From IMG/VR virus record IMGVR_UViG_3300009285_000529, positions 1-26,154 of that record: DNA of 26,154 bases. One strand, 5' to 3'. Origin of the DNA: a virus. The notes under the pieces were generated by a model. It saw only the letters and a program-made list of their open reading frames with translations. It was not told the DNA's origin and did not search any database. Each line of letters begins with the position of its first letter. The stretch's first letter is position 1. The translations under genes were made by a program, and so were the position numbers. Positions 1-8,350 of the stretch are shown piece after piece.

Positions 1-359
1 TCGAAGGATCGGAACGAGATCATGTCTCGGCCTGGCTGATCCAGGATCTCCCGGTCGAAGTCCCACAGGTGCTCGTCTGCGTCGAAGTAGACAATCCAGT
101 CGCTCGGTCCCATGAACCTCTGGGCGCTGGCTAGGACTGCCTGCCGGTTGAACCACTCGGCCCGCTCGCGGTTGTGGTCGAAGAGATTGCTGGTGACGAC
201 CTCCTGAACGGCTGGGTGTTGCCTGCAGATGTCCGGCGTGCTGTCGATCGAGCAGTCGTCGTAGACGTGAATCCCGCCGTCGCATACCTGCGCCCAGTTG
301 TCCAGGGTGTCCTGGATGATGTGGGACTCGTTGCGAGCCTTGCAGATTCCCTTGATCAT
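1..359 (-). CDS. GT2-like glycosyltransferase, 3' end cut off by the window edge
   Basis: The visible 119 codons read as the N-terminus of a GT-A fold family 2 glycosyltransferase. The start is MIKGICKARNE, a typical GT2 first strand and loop. A YDDCSIDST segment at about residues 33-41 matches the nucleotide-binding 'DD.S.D.T' motif, and WIVYFDADEHLW at about 88-99 carries the DxD metal site (DAD). The ATG at 359 follows GAGAGGGCGAG, a good Shine-Dalgarno sequence. The frame is open to base 1, so the C-terminal half is outside the window. It is the last visible gene of the head operon and follows a strong stem-loop. The family transfers a sugar from a nucleotide donor. In a phage it could glycosylate a virion protein, a host surface sugar or modified DNA; the sequence does not say which. 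Confidence 0.82.
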   Translation of the reverse strand, partial: MIKGICKARNESHIIQDTLDNWAQVCDGGIHVYDDCSIDSTPDICRQHPAVQEVVTSNLFDHNRERAEWFNRQAVLASAQRFMGPSDWIVYFDADEHLWDFDREILDQPGRDMISFRSF

Positions 360-394
360 CTCGCCCTCTCGTTGTCTCGTCCTCGTGGTTTTAG

Positions 395-435
395 CCTGGG
401 CCGGTGAGGAGGGCGAGCTACCCACCGGCCCCAGG
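395..435. repeat. Stable stem-loop between the virion gene and the glycosyltransferase
   Basis: CCTGGGCCGGTG at 395-406 pairs with CACCGGCCCCAGG at 423-435, a 12-bp GC-rich stem with one bulged C and a 16-base loop. Neither strand has a T-tract after the stem, so it is not a classical intrinsic terminator. On the minus strand it lies just upstream of the glycosyltransferase and could slow polymerase, protect mRNA ends or lower expression of the downstream gene. Confidence 0.55.
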
Positions 436-470
436 AAGTGCTCCGGGGACCCGGCGCACACATGCGCTGC

Positions 471-1346
471 TTACGGGCAGATCTGCAGGAAGATCGGCCC
501 GTACTCGGTGTCGACTGCGGCGTTCAGGAAAAATCCTATAATCGGCTCGGTCGTGAAGAATGTCGTCTCCAGGACCAGGTCCGTGGTGACGACCGTCTCC
601 GAGTTGAGGGTGGATGAGAACCCGCCGCCGATTGGCTGGGCCGCTCCGTTGACGCCATCCGACAGGGTGGCGATGGTGCCCTTGGCGACGGTGCCTGCGG
701 TCTCGTCCATCAGGACCGTGCCCACCCCCCACGTCTGGAGCCAGCCATAGTAGTTGGCCGTCGAGATCGACCTGGCCGTGAGTCCGGACACGATCGCGTC
801 CGTGCCCGCGCTGGCGATGATCACGTTCCGGTAGGGGTTCCCCGTGATCTGGTAGCTGGTCTCGGAGTCGATCCCGAGTTCCAGCTTGTCGTACAGCGTC
901 AGCTTCAGGATTCCAGCCGTAGCCACTGCAGCGCTGGCGCTGATGCGGTACTGGTATCCCTCACCACCAGCGTCGGTGATGTGGAAGTAGCCACCAGCGA
1001 ACTGGTTGGCGGCCACGGTGGTGGGGAACACGTCGGAGTCGAACACGAAAATCTCGTTGTCCTCCGAGTCGTACGTGTCCTTCGCGGTCCCGGCGCTGTC
1101 GCAGATGGCGGCGTCCAAGGACGCCGTGCCGGTCGCCGAGATGTCCTGCGCCCCCAACTTCCCAACCGTCAGTGAGGTCAGAAAGTGGGTGTAGCGGTAG
1201 ACCCTGCCGTCGCTGAACCGCAGGGGCAGGCCGAGTTCCGAACTCTGGACAGATTCCTCCTTGTAAAGACCGAGCTTGGGGCCGACCTGGCCTACGCCGA
1301 CCTGGTAGGAGTTGTTGGCCCCTCCTCCTCCGAATGTCTGTGCCAT
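471..1346 (-). CDS. Probable virion structural protein next to the capsid gene
   Basis: This 291-residue protein starts MAQTFGGGG. An in-frame ATG lies 9 codons upstream, but the chosen ATG follows AAGGAGATTCACG, almost the same leader as the major capsid gene (AAGGAGCATTCACG). That suggests matched high expression. The protein is rich in Gly, Thr, Ala and Ser with alternating beta-like segments, has no membrane span or Cys-rich motif, and ends in a hydrophobic stretch (TEYGPIFLQICP). I do not recognise the family. Position directly after the major capsid gene and low-complexity beta composition suggest a head decoration, head-fibre or other abundant virion protein. This is inference from context. 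Confidence 0.7.
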   Translation of the reverse strand: MAQTFGGGGANNSYQVGVGQVGPKLGLYKEESVQSSELGLPLRFSDGRVYRYTHFLTSLTVGKLGAQDISATGTASLDAAICDSAGTAKDTYDSEDNEIFVFDSDVFPTTVAANQFAGGYFHITDAGGEGYQYRISASAAVATAGILKLTLYDKLELGIDSETSYQITGNPYRNVIIASAGTDAIVSGLTARSISTANYYGWLQTWGVGTVLMDETAGTVAKGTIATLSDGVNGAAQPIGGGFSSTLNSETVVTTDLVLETTFFTTEPIIGFFLNAAVDTEYGPIFLQICP

Positions 1347-1436
1347 CGTGAATCTCCTTACGATTATGGGCAATCTGCGACTCGCTCACTCCATGCGAGA
1401 GAGCCAGGGTCCATTGGCTTGGTCCCCAGGAGTGGA

Positions 1437-2450
1437 TCAGGAAACTGCGGTCAGCACGAAGGACCGGCGCGGGTTGTTGGTCACCAACTGGCACGCGACC
1501 ATGTAGAAGCAGAGCTTCCCCACGACTCCCGTGGCGTCCGTTGGGACAAAGGGCGTCTTGGCAAAGTTCGCGGTGGACAGGATCTTCAGCTTGAGGTAGG
1601 CCACGTTGTAGCCGTAGATGTGGCTGGCTGCGGTGGCCCGCTCCTTGTAGATCCTGGCGTTGCGGTACTTCGGGCCGTCGTTGGTGCCCTGGCCTCCGGC
1701 GTTCAGTTGGTAGCCACCGGAGTTGCCCATGAAACGGGTGTATCCGGCGCTCTCCAGGGTGGACAGGGCCTTTCCGTAGAGCGTTGCACCCGTGGCGATG
1801 TGGGTGCATTCCTCGTTCATGTCGCTAGCGGCCTCGTATTGCACGCCGATCTGCACCCAGCCGTCAAACATGTTGGTGACCGTCTGGGTGGTGAACGTCA
1901 CGGCTGACGTGTAGGCCTGGTTCCTGAAGAACGAGTTGCCGGACACGGAGAGGTCGATGCCTCCGAGGGTGCCGGTGCTGACGCTGTCCCGGCTGGTGTC
2001 CTGGAATCCCAGGATGGACTTGCCCGACTGCGCCCCCAGCAGGGCGGTGTTGATCCCCGTTCGGAGGCCCTGCCTGGCCATGAGGATCTTGCTCTGGGCG
2101 AAATCCATTGCCTTGATCGCGCTGGCCTGGGCCCGGAGCTCGTCCGTCTTGTTGATCCGGACGGGGCACAGGGCGAATCTCCACGGGTAGATCGCCGTGG
2201 TGACGCCCTCCTTGTCGAGGGTGTTGACGCTCTGGCCCTCGGACATCCACTCGATGTCCTGGTAGGCGTAGAGAATCTTCTCCTCGATGCTCTCCCCGCC
2301 ATCGACCACCTCGACGTTCCCCGCTGAGTGCAGGATGTCGAGCGTGGGCTGGGAGTTCCCGATGTTGTCCGTCAGGCGGTTTGCCCGAGACCTGGCGGTC
2401 AGCGAGAACAACTGGTCATAAGTTACTGTTTCGGACGGTAATGTTGCCAT
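1437..2450 (-). CDS. Major capsid protein, HK97-fold type
   Basis: The 337-residue protein has the expected length and place for a major head protein, immediately downstream of a scaffold-like gene. The N-terminal third carries the pattern LTDNIGNSQPTLDIL (about 26-40) followed by VDGGESIEEKILYAY (about 49-63). I recognise this 'VDGG.sI.e.l.Y' pattern from phage HK97-fold coat proteins that lack a fused delta domain. A helix-rich region (about 103-137) matches the spine-helix position. The ATG at 2450 follows a strong AAGGAG sequence. It assembles on the scaffold and portal into the procapsid. No protease gene is seen nearby, so the N-terminus is probably not removed by a dedicated prohead protease, unless one is encoded elsewhere. 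Confidence 0.85.
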   Translation of the reverse strand: MATLPSETVTYDQLFSLTARSRANRLTDNIGNSQPTLDILHSAGNVEVVDGGESIEEKILYAYQDIEWMSEGQSVNTLDKEGVTTAIYPWRFALCPVRINKTDELRAQASAIKAMDFAQSKILMARQGLRTGINTALLGAQSGKSILGFQDTSRDSVSTGTLGGIDLSVSGNSFFRNQAYTSAVTFTTQTVTNMFDGWVQIGVQYEAASDMNEECTHIATGATLYGKALSTLESAGYTRFMGNSGGYQLNAGGQGTNDGPKYRNARIYKERATAASHIYGYNVAYLKLKILSTANFAKTPFVPTDATGVVGKLCFYMVACQLVTNNPRRSFVLTAVS

Positions 2451-2477
2451 CGTGAATGCTCCTTAGAGATGCTTAGG

Positions 2478-3458
2478 TTATCCTGCGCCGTATCCAAGAG
2501 CTTTTACCTGGCGCAGGGCCTCAGCCTCAGAGAGCTGTGGGGACGCTGGCGGTGTGGGACGTGGCGATGCCGGAACGACCTGCTTCTTCTTCTCGCCTCG
2601 GATCTCCTCATCCTCCGCCCTGGCGACAGTAGCTGCATCGGCGGTTTTTCCGGAGAGCCACTCATACATGCTCGTGATCGTGTGGGGTTCGCCTGTGGCC
2701 CGGTTGACCCATGCGGTCCTCACCCGGTTCCAGTTTGCGTCGAGGCCCAGGGCGTCGAGGATCTCTGTCGTGTACCCGTCGATCTCCTCCTTGCTGTACT
2801 TTTCCTGGGCTTCGGTTAACTGGGCACTGATCGTCCCTATGCGATCACGCTCCTGTTTCGCGGTCATGTTCTGGAGGACGGGTAGAGCCTCGGCCACCTT
2901 CGCCAGTCGATCCTCGATGCCCATTTTTTTCAACATGGAATTGACTTTTTTCTCTACCAATTCCAGGGCACTCCGGACCTCGGGGTCGGTGTTCGGGTCG
3001 GCCAGCATGGCCTCGATCTCGTCAGCCTCGCTCTCGACCTTCGCTACATCGGTCGTGGTCGGCTTCTCGGCAATGCTCGCCACCCGGCGCTCTATGGCCT
3101 CCAGTCTCCGTTCTTTCTCTGATAGTGCTCGCTCCCGCCTCAGCATGTCGGCATTTTGCCGATCTCGCTCCCCCTGCACGTCCTTAAAATCCTTCTGCAG
3201 GCGGATGAACTCGGCCCGATGCTCCTCTGGAACGTCCTCTGGCTTTCCTCGTCTGAGATCTGCTTTCGTCCAATCCCAGGCTGGCGTGTCGGCGGGACCG
3301 GCTTCGGGCGTGGCCTCATGCGTGTCCAGAGGGACGGCGGGCGCCTGCTCGGTCCCAAACAGGGGAGGGGGAGCGGGTGCCTTTTGTGCCGGGTCCGGAA
3401 CTCGCGGGCCTATGCCGAGGGCGGGGGCCTCTGCGATTTCTGGTACTGGTCCTGCCAT
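2478..3458 (-). CDS. Capsid scaffolding protein
   Basis: This 326-residue protein is strongly charged. A Pro/Ala-rich N-terminus (1-60) is followed by a long heptad-rich coiled coil (about 75-140, e.g. RRERALSEKERRLEAIERRV), an acidic helical segment (about 145-235), and a Pro-rich linker before a short basic-hydrophobic tail (LSEAEALRQVKALGYGAG). Scaffolding proteins typically show this composition, with a C-terminal coat-binding helix, and lie directly before the major capsid gene as here. It would line the procapsid interior and leave before or during DNA packaging. The start ATG follows AGGAGTTACGCGCA. No protease motif is seen, so it is probably not a protease-scaffold fusion. Confidence 0.78.
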   Translation of the reverse strand: MAGPVPEIAEAPALGIGPRVPDPAQKAPAPPPLFGTEQAPAVPLDTHEATPEAGPADTPAWDWTKADLRRGKPEDVPEEHRAEFIRLQKDFKDVQGERDRQNADMLRRERALSEKERRLEAIERRVASIAEKPTTTDVAKVESEADEIEAMLADPNTDPEVRSALELVEKKVNSMLKKMGIEDRLAKVAEALPVLQNMTAKQERDRIGTISAQLTEAQEKYSKEEIDGYTTEILDALGLDANWNRVRTAWVNRATGEPHTITSMYEWLSGKTADAATVARAEDEEIRGEKKKQVVPASPRPTPPASPQLSEAEALRQVKALGYGAG

Positions 3459-3504
3459 TGCGCGTAACTCCTCGTGATGATTGGTGTCTATCGCTTACTA
3501 TGCG

Positions 3505-3789
3505 TCAGTTCGCCCCTCCCATATTCCCGTCCGGAACCCACAGGCGCGGCTTCGCGCTCGACTTCCCCTCGGGGCTCGCGGTCTGCGCTGTAGCGTTGGC
3601 CTTGACCAGGCCGTGCAGTAGGATGTTCGCGGCGTCGTTCAGTGCGATCAGCATGGCCATCGGGCTCTGTGATGTGCTCTGGATGTTCGTGGTCACGTCT
3701 CCGCCTGGTTGCGCCGTCTGGGTTACGATCACCTTCAAGCTCAAGATCGCCGGTGCTGGCGGCTTCGGTGCTTCATCGGGTTCTGCCAT
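3505..3789 (-). CDS. Small head-operon protein of unknown function
   Basis: The 94-residue protein begins MAEPDEAPKPP and has a good ribosome site (GGAGGGCGAGACCA). A Pro-rich N-terminus precedes a beta-like stretch (ILSLKVIVTQTA) and a hydrophobic helix (MAMLIALNDAANILLHGLVKA, about 45-65), then a basic tail. It has no signal peptide or convincing membrane span. It lies between the FmdB-like gene and the scaffold gene, so a minor head or assembly role is plausible. I do not recognise its family. Confidence 0.7.
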   Translation of the reverse strand: MAEPDEAPKPPAPAILSLKVIVTQTAQPGGDVTTNIQSTSQSPMAMLIALNDAANILLHGLVKANATAQTASPEGKSSAKPRLWVPDGNMGGAN

Positions 3790-3802
3790 TGGTCTCGCCC
3801 TC

Positions 3803-4228
3803 CTATTTCACGCCGATCGGTGTCTGGCTGTGCTGCATGTCGCGCTGGACCTTTTGCAGGTCCCCGCGGTCCCCCCACTGGATGACCGAGTCGTCGGGTT
3901 CCGGCTGGCCGTCCTCGTTCATCGCCTCCTCGGAGTAGTGGCGGTTGCCCCGGTCCGGGTCGCTGGCCTCATACATCCCATACTTCCGCATGAGGGCCTT
4001 CTGGTGGTTGTAGTCTCGGATCACCTCGCCCATCTGCGGATGCCAGCGTCCGTATAGGGCCGGGTTGTCCAGGTCGATCTGGCCGGTTCCCCACTGGTCG
4101 AATATCTGCCTGGACGCCTTCTGCTTGCACTTCGGGCATCGCTTCTTCCTGGGCAGGTTGTCGTGGTGGTAGTAGAGGTCCCGCTCGACATTCCCGCAGG
4201 CCCGGCATTCGAAGTCGTGGATGGCTAT
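3803..4228 (-). CDS. FmdB-like zinc-ribbon protein, probable ATA start codon
   Basis: The first residues after the proposed start read AIHDFECRACGNVERDLYYH, and a second CPKC follows at about residue 30. This is the CxxC...CxxC ribbon of the FmdB/zinc-ribbon family, whose members normally begin M-P-I/T-Y/H-D/E-Y/F. No ATG, GTG or TTG lies at the family start. The codon there is ATA at 4228, overlapping the TAG of the upstream gene (ATAG) and preceded 8 bases upstream by GGGGGTG. The first upstream in-frame ATG (4447) would add 73 unrelated Arg-rich residues over the neighbouring gene. The C-terminal part (HWPQMGEVIRDYNHQKALMRKYG-like region, about 55-80) is helical and charged. From the ATA it is 141 residues. 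Function is unknown; a metal-bound assembly or regulatory role is inferred. Confidence 0.72.
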   Translation of the reverse strand: MAIHDFECRACGNVERDLYYHHDNLPRKKRCPKCKQKASRQIFDQWGTGQIDLDNPALYGRWHPQMGEVIRDYNHQKALMRKYGMYEASDPDRGNRHYSEEAMNEDGQPEPDDSVIQWGDRGDLQKVQRDMQHSQTPIGVK

Positions 4229-4653
4229 GGCGCAATCACCCCCAATCCTGGCGGCTCGTTGCTTTCTTCCTCGTCCGGAGGATACCCGTAGCTTCTGGAA
4301 GTAGAGTACTCGCCCTTCATACGCTTCTTCAGGGCGCTCTCGACAGATGCCTTGAACATTCTCACTTTGGAATCCACCATATGCACAAGGGCCTCGATGT
4401 CGTTGATGCGGTGAAGGTCCAGGTATCCAAACCGGATGTATGTGCATCCGTATCTGGGATGGTTAAGCTCTGGAAACTCCACCATTCCTAAAAACACGAT
4501 ATTGTTTTCTATTTCAACCCCGGTGCCCAACAGAACCTTGCGGTCCGGCATGTCGGCGTCCAGTAAGGGCGTGAGCATGCGGACCAGAATTTCAGGCCGG
4601 TAGTATGCCAGCGCCCCCACTGACCTCTGCGGCGCTGGTAGGTGCTCGGTCAT
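4225..4653 (-). CDS. Hypothetical protein coupled to the portal gene
   Basis: The 142-residue protein starts at an ATG overlapping the portal stop (ATGA), so its translation is probably coupled. It reads as a compact mixed alpha/beta protein: a hydrophobic N-terminal helix (YRPEILVRMLTPLLDADM), beta segments (VEIENNIVFLGMVEFPEL, YGCTYIRFGYLDL), a helix (INDIEALVHMVDSKVRMFKA) and a disordered acidic C-terminus. No known motif is visible. Its place between portal and FmdB-like gene suggests a head or connector accessory role, which is inference only. Confidence 0.75.
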   Translation of the reverse strand: MTEHLPAPQRSVGALAYYRPEILVRMLTPLLDADMPDRKVLLGTGVEIENNIVFLGMVEFPELNHPRYGCTYIRFGYLDLHRINDIEALVHMVDSKVRMFKASVESALKKRMKGEYSTSRSYGYPPDEEESNEPPGLGVIAP

Positions 4654-6764
4654 CTCCCCATCCTTTCCTGCGCCTGCCGCGTCAGCAGATCCGACGTGCT
4701 CTGGGCGTTGCTCTGGACCTGGGACATCAGGCTATCTGCCGGCCCTTTCATCCTGCCGTTGCTCGCGGGGGCTCCCCCGGACTGACCCTTGCCCTGCATC
4801 TCCTGCTCGATGGCTTGCTGGTGTGCCTGGGTGTGAGCCCCGACGAGCCTGATGACCATCTGCTGCAGCTCCGGGGCCAGGGCGGCGAACTGTGGGTGCT
4901 GCACCACGGCTTGCGGGCTCTGCAGGTCGATATGGGTCCGATGGTCCTCCCCAGGGGTGACGCCGGGATCGTGCTGGTAGGCGAAAAACATCTGCAGTTC
5001 GAGTTCCGCGGCCTTGGCGGCGTCGGTGTTCGTGCCGTCCTTCAGTAGTTGAGCGGCGTCCATCTCGCCACCGGCCCGGATGATGTACTTGTCGAGCTTG
5101 AGTTGGTCGACGTTCTGGCTCGCCCGTAGCTGGTCCACCACCCACTTGGCCCGGTCCTTCTGCATCGTCTCGTAGAGGATGTTGGCGCTGCCAGCTGCGA
5201 TGTTCACCGTGTACCTACCGGTAAGCATCCAGGCTTTCAGGGCCACTTCCGTCAGTCGTTGGCCGGCATCGGATGGCATACGCAGGTGGTGTTCCGTGGG
5301 CGCGAACTGCGGGTCGGACAGGATTGAGAATGTATTTCGAATGATCTGCACATAGATCCGCTCGACGGGGGCCTGCATATAATTGCGGTTCAGCTCCGTC
5401 TCGCTGGCATCGACGGCCACCTCCGTGGCGGTATCCGGGGCCTGGCTGGAGGTCGTGGTGCGTATCGTCTGGGCTTCGTAATTCAGCAGGCTCTGCTCCA
5501 GCTCACCGGTTCCCTCCGGCACCGATCCCCATTGGAGCTCGGCTTTGATCGCGTCCATGTCATCCAGGATGAGGGGATCTCCGTCTTTCCCCTTGCCCAG
5601 AACGTTGGCGATGTGGGCCTGGTTCGTGTCCCACTCGGACCGTTTTACCAGGGGGTGCCGCTTGAATCGCTGCAGGATGTCCATCCTACGAGTGATCATC
5701 TTCACAATGGCATTCTGGATCGGGTTCTCGTAGGCCAGCGGTGGCTCCCAGTAGAATTCGTGCGACAGGTCGAAGCAAAGCGTCATGAACGGAAATCCGC
5801 CGTCGACCAGGAACTTCTGCCTGGCCTTCACGCCCTCCGCTTTCATGGTCCTGTCAACAGGCCGAGGCCTGCGCTTCAGTGGCCGGCTTTCGCCTTCGAT
5901 AGGGTCTGGGATCGTCTCTGCGACGCTCGCCAAGAATGGATGGTCGATCTCCTCGATGGGGGCTTCGATCCCGTCCACGAAATAGAATCTCTGCTGGTTC
6001 AACCGGTCGTGGACCTCGTAGGCGCACTGAGTCATGGCCAGGCGGTGCGCCTCGCGCAGCACCTCAGACTCCACGTCCTCTCTGTCGTCGTATCGGTACT
6101 TGAGGGCCAGGTTCTTGTCCTGGGCACTCGCCTGGGCCTTTTTCTTGAGGCCAGCCAGTTGGGTTTTAGCGTTTTCAAACCTCGGATCTCTGGTCAGGTC
6201 GTCCAGGGACGGAAACATCTTTTGTATCACGAACCGGGACGTGTAAAAGTCGTGCGGCTGCACCAGGGGGTCTGTAAGCAACTGGTCTGGGGGCACCCAC
6301 TCGACGCACGTGAAATCCTCGACCATCGTATCGCTACCGCTGTAGGGGGCCACGCCCTGGCCTCCGGGGGGCACAATGCCCATCTTGAGCCATCCTCGGT
6401 AGCAGAACAGGGCGTCCAGGCCGGCCTGCTGGACTTTCGGGCGGCAGTCCATGAGCTCCAGGGCGTCGTTTCCGAAGGCCTCGAGGATCGGGCTGGCGTT
6501 CTGCAGGATCTCGGCGCTCTCCGGATCCCGTGGGTTCTCCTCGGCCTTGATGTAGACGTAGGGATGCCGGAACATGACGCTGGCGATGATCTCGCGGACG
6601 ATCTTGTAAAACCTTGAGATGTAGATGAGGTCGGTCAGGCCCGGGATGTCGTACTTGAGCCCTAGGCCCTGGCGCAGATCGGCCCAGGCCTTGGCTCTCG
6701 GCACCATCGCCTTCTCGCACATCTCGATGGTGGACTTCCAGTAGTCGATCTTTTCCTGGGTCAC
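4650..6764 (-). CDS. Portal protein
   Basis: This 704-residue protein starts at a GTG (6764) one base after the upstream stop, preceded by GAGG. Size and position (after terminase, before scaffold and coat) fit a portal. Seen in the sequence: an N-terminal helical region with FYKIVREIIASVMFRHP (about 52-68), typical of portals that begin by describing contacts to the clip and wing; a CVEWVPPDQLLTDP segment (about 152-165); a central region; and a C-terminal Gln-rich helical tail (about 620-704) resembling barrel or crown helices. The portal forms the dodecameric vertex through which TerL pumps DNA. The length suggests the larger, podovirus/P22-like or SPP1-like group, but tail type cannot be decided here. 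Confidence 0.82.
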   Translation of the reverse strand: MTQEKIDYWKSTIEMCEKAMVPRAKAWADLRQGLGLKYDIPGLTDLIYISRFYKIVREIIASVMFRHPYVYIKAEENPRDPESAEILQNASPILEAFGNDALELMDCRPKVQQAGLDALFCYRGWLKMGIVPPGGQGVAPYSGSDTMVEDFTCVEWVPPDQLLTDPLVQPHDFYTSRFVIQKMFPSLDDLTRDPRFENAKTQLAGLKKKAQASAQDKNLALKYRYDDREDVESEVLREAHRLAMTQCAYEVHDRLNQQRFYFVDGIEAPIEEIDHPFLASVAETIPDPIEGESRPLKRRPRPVDRTMKAEGVKARQKFLVDGGFPFMTLCFDLSHEFYWEPPLAYENPIQNAIVKMITRRMDILQRFKRHPLVKRSEWDTNQAHIANVLGKGKDGDPLILDDMDAIKAELQWGSVPEGTGELEQSLLNYEAQTIRTTTSSQAPDTATEVAVDASETELNRNYMQAPVERIYVQIIRNTFSILSDPQFAPTEHHLRMPSDAGQRLTEVALKAWMLTGRYTVNIAAGSANILYETMQKDRAKWVVDQLRASQNVDQLKLDKYIIRAGGEMDAAQLLKDGTNTDAAKAAELELQMFFAYQHDPGVTPGEDHRTHIDLQSPQAVVQHPQFAALAPELQQMVIRLVGAHTQAHQQAIEQEMQGKGQSGGAPASNGRMKGPADSLMSQVQSNAQSTSDLLTRQAQERMGR

Positions 6765-6765
6765 G

Positions 6766-7917
6766 TTACCTCGACACGGTTCCCTTGAGGCCGAGATGCA
6801 GCTTTCCGTTCGTGCCTAATGCCCGAGCGTATACCACCACGTAGCTGTACGTCGGGCAGGCTTCCTTCATGGGCTTCACAATTGGTTCAAAGTTGGCGTT
6901 CCACGTCGCCGGAAAAACGTACGTGGTCGTCGTGCTGGTGTCTCCGCTCGCGGCTTTCCCGTTCACGATGAATCTGTGGTAAGGGCCGGTAGCCGAGTTC
7001 AATGTGACCGCTGTGTAGCGCAGGTTCGCGCTCAAGGCAGACCCGGAGGATAGGGAATCGATGGCCGTTCCTGTGTTCCAGGTTGAACCATCTGGGCTGC
7101 TCTGGACGTAGTAGGCCTGGTTGCTCGTCCCAACGGACGTGACCACTGTAGCAAAAACGTATGATGTCCCCGGGGATGCCAGGAACATCGTGGCCCCGGT
7201 GTCGTTGTCTGTGGACACGATCTGCTTGCTCACCTGGGGGCGTAGGATGGGCAGACCTCCGGTGGTGCCGTTAAACAGGATCGAATACCCCACCTCCGGC
7301 GTGGCGACGGGTTCGACGTGGCTGCGGTAGAGGCGCACTTGAAACTCGACCATTGGCGAGAACGGAGACGGGTAGATGCACAGTTCAGTAACCGATCCCT
7401 GCTTCGCCCCAAAATAGTATTGGCCCAGGGACGTTTCCAGCTTCCCGGGGGCGATCTGGGCAAGGTTCGATGTCCCGGTCTTGGCCTTGATGCTGATAGT
7501 CCCGGCGCTGGTGGTGTCCATGAACACGCCGAGCAGCTTGTAGGCCTTGTCTGTTCCTATGAATACCGAGTCCGCGCCTGATAGTTGGCCCTGCACCGTG
7601 ACGGGAAGGTAGGTGCTGTTCTTGAGGAACACAACGGCGAATTTGGACGAATCTGCCTCCGATGAGGAAAAAATACGGAGACTGTCCGGCGTGGTTGGCT
7701 GCGTGATCCCGGACCCAGTCTCCACTCTCTGCCATGACGTCCCAATGGTCGTGTCCTGGACGACCGCCTCCCAGGAATCTCCTGGCAACCCGATCAGCAG
7801 GTCGGTCTGGATGGGGGTTGGGTTGGGGCGGGTCTGGGCCGCAGCTTTTCCGGCGAGCAAAGTCATCGCTGCGATGACAACCACTGCCCAGAAAGCTCCT
7901 GGTAAAGTCGGTTTCAT
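6766..7917 (-). CDS. Sec-signal-bearing protein inside the head operon
   Basis: The 383-residue protein begins MKPTLPGAFWAVVVIAAMTLL, a basic start followed by a hydrophobic core of about 16 residues. AGKAAA then precedes QTRP, a good signal peptidase I site (A-x-A) near residue 27. The rest is Ser/Thr/Gly-rich, beta-like and nearly Cys-free, with one aromatic-rich C-terminal region. It lies between the small proteins after TerL and the portal, with the portal GTG one base after its stop. Exported proteins are unusual there. It could be a secreted or surface protein, a virion protein with a signal-like N-terminus, or a moron. I do not recognise a family. Start support is a GGAGGG sequence upstream. 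Confidence 0.75.
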   Translation of the reverse strand: MKPTLPGAFWAVVVIAAMTLLAGKAAAQTRPNPTPIQTDLLIGLPGDSWEAVVQDTTIGTSWQRVETGSGITQPTTPDSLRIFSSSEADSSKFAVVFLKNSTYLPVTVQGQLSGADSVFIGTDKAYKLLGVFMDTTSAGTISIKAKTGTSNLAQIAPGKLETSLGQYYFGAKQGSVTELCIYPSPFSPMVEFQVRLYRSHVEPVATPEVGYSILFNGTTGGLPILRPQVSKQIVSTDNDTGATMFLASPGTSYVFATVVTSVGTSNQAYYVQSSPDGSTWNTGTAIDSLSSGSALSANLRYTAVTLNSATGPYHRFIVNGKAASGDTSTTTTYVFPATWNANFEPIVKPMKEACPTYSYVVVYARALGTNGKLHLGLKGTVSR

Positions 7918-7933
7918 GGGTCTCTTTCCCTCC

Positions 7934-8338
7934 CTACAGCGTCACGATGATGGCATCGATGTTCACCCCACCCCCAACCGCTCCACCGAAAGTCGTCAGA
8001 AGGATATCTCCGGTGGTTCCCGTAGGAATGGGATCGATGATCATGTCCCCCGCGACCAGGTCCTCCCGGTCGAACGGTGGCGGGTACTTCACCAGGGGCC
8101 CATCCGGAAAAGCGCATATGAAGGCATCTGTGGTGGCGTCCCACTCCAGCACGGCGTATAATCCCCCAGCCTGTCCCTGAAGCTGCATGACCTGCGTTTT
8201 CGTAAATCCCGGCGCGTCGGCGCTGATGTCGAACAAGACGTAATCATCCAGGTCTGAGACGTCGGCCTGGCCGGAGTAGTGCAGGATGAACCGATTTTGA
8301 CCGGCTCGGTATAGAATGCGTCGATGTGTCCAGGCCAT
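7934..8338 (-). CDS. Small head-operon protein of unknown function
   Basis: The 134-residue protein starts MAWTHRRILYRAGQNRFI with an excellent ribosome site (GGGAGGACACG). It is predicted beta-rich with a Gly-rich C-terminus (TTFGGAVGGGVNIDAIIVTL) and has no Cys cluster or membrane segment. Similar-sized beta proteins near terminase in other phages are minor virion or head-fibre proteins, so a virion role is likely. This is a contextual inference, not a family match. Confidence 0.7.
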   Translation of the reverse strand: MAWTHRRILYRAGQNRFILHYSGQADVSDLDDYVLFDISADAPGFTKTQVMQLQGQAGGLYAVLEWDATTDAFICAFPDGPLVKYPPPFDREDLVAGDMIIDPIPTGTTGDILLTTFGGAVGGGVNIDAIIVTL

Positions 8339-8350
8339 CGTGTCCTCCCG

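Noticed and set aside
1347-1436. Small CTCGC/GCGAG hairpin between capsid and virion-like genes
   Set aside because: Five-base stem with no T-tract; too weak to call a terminator.
3803-4447. 214-residue start for the FmdB-like gene
   Set aside because: The extra 73 residues are Arg-rich, overlap the upstream gene for its last 220 bases and do not match the family N-terminus.
5532-6617. Plus-strand 361-codon open frame opposite the portal
   Set aside because: Antisense shadow of a gene with good context; low-quality composition rich in Val, Leu and His, with no start signal.
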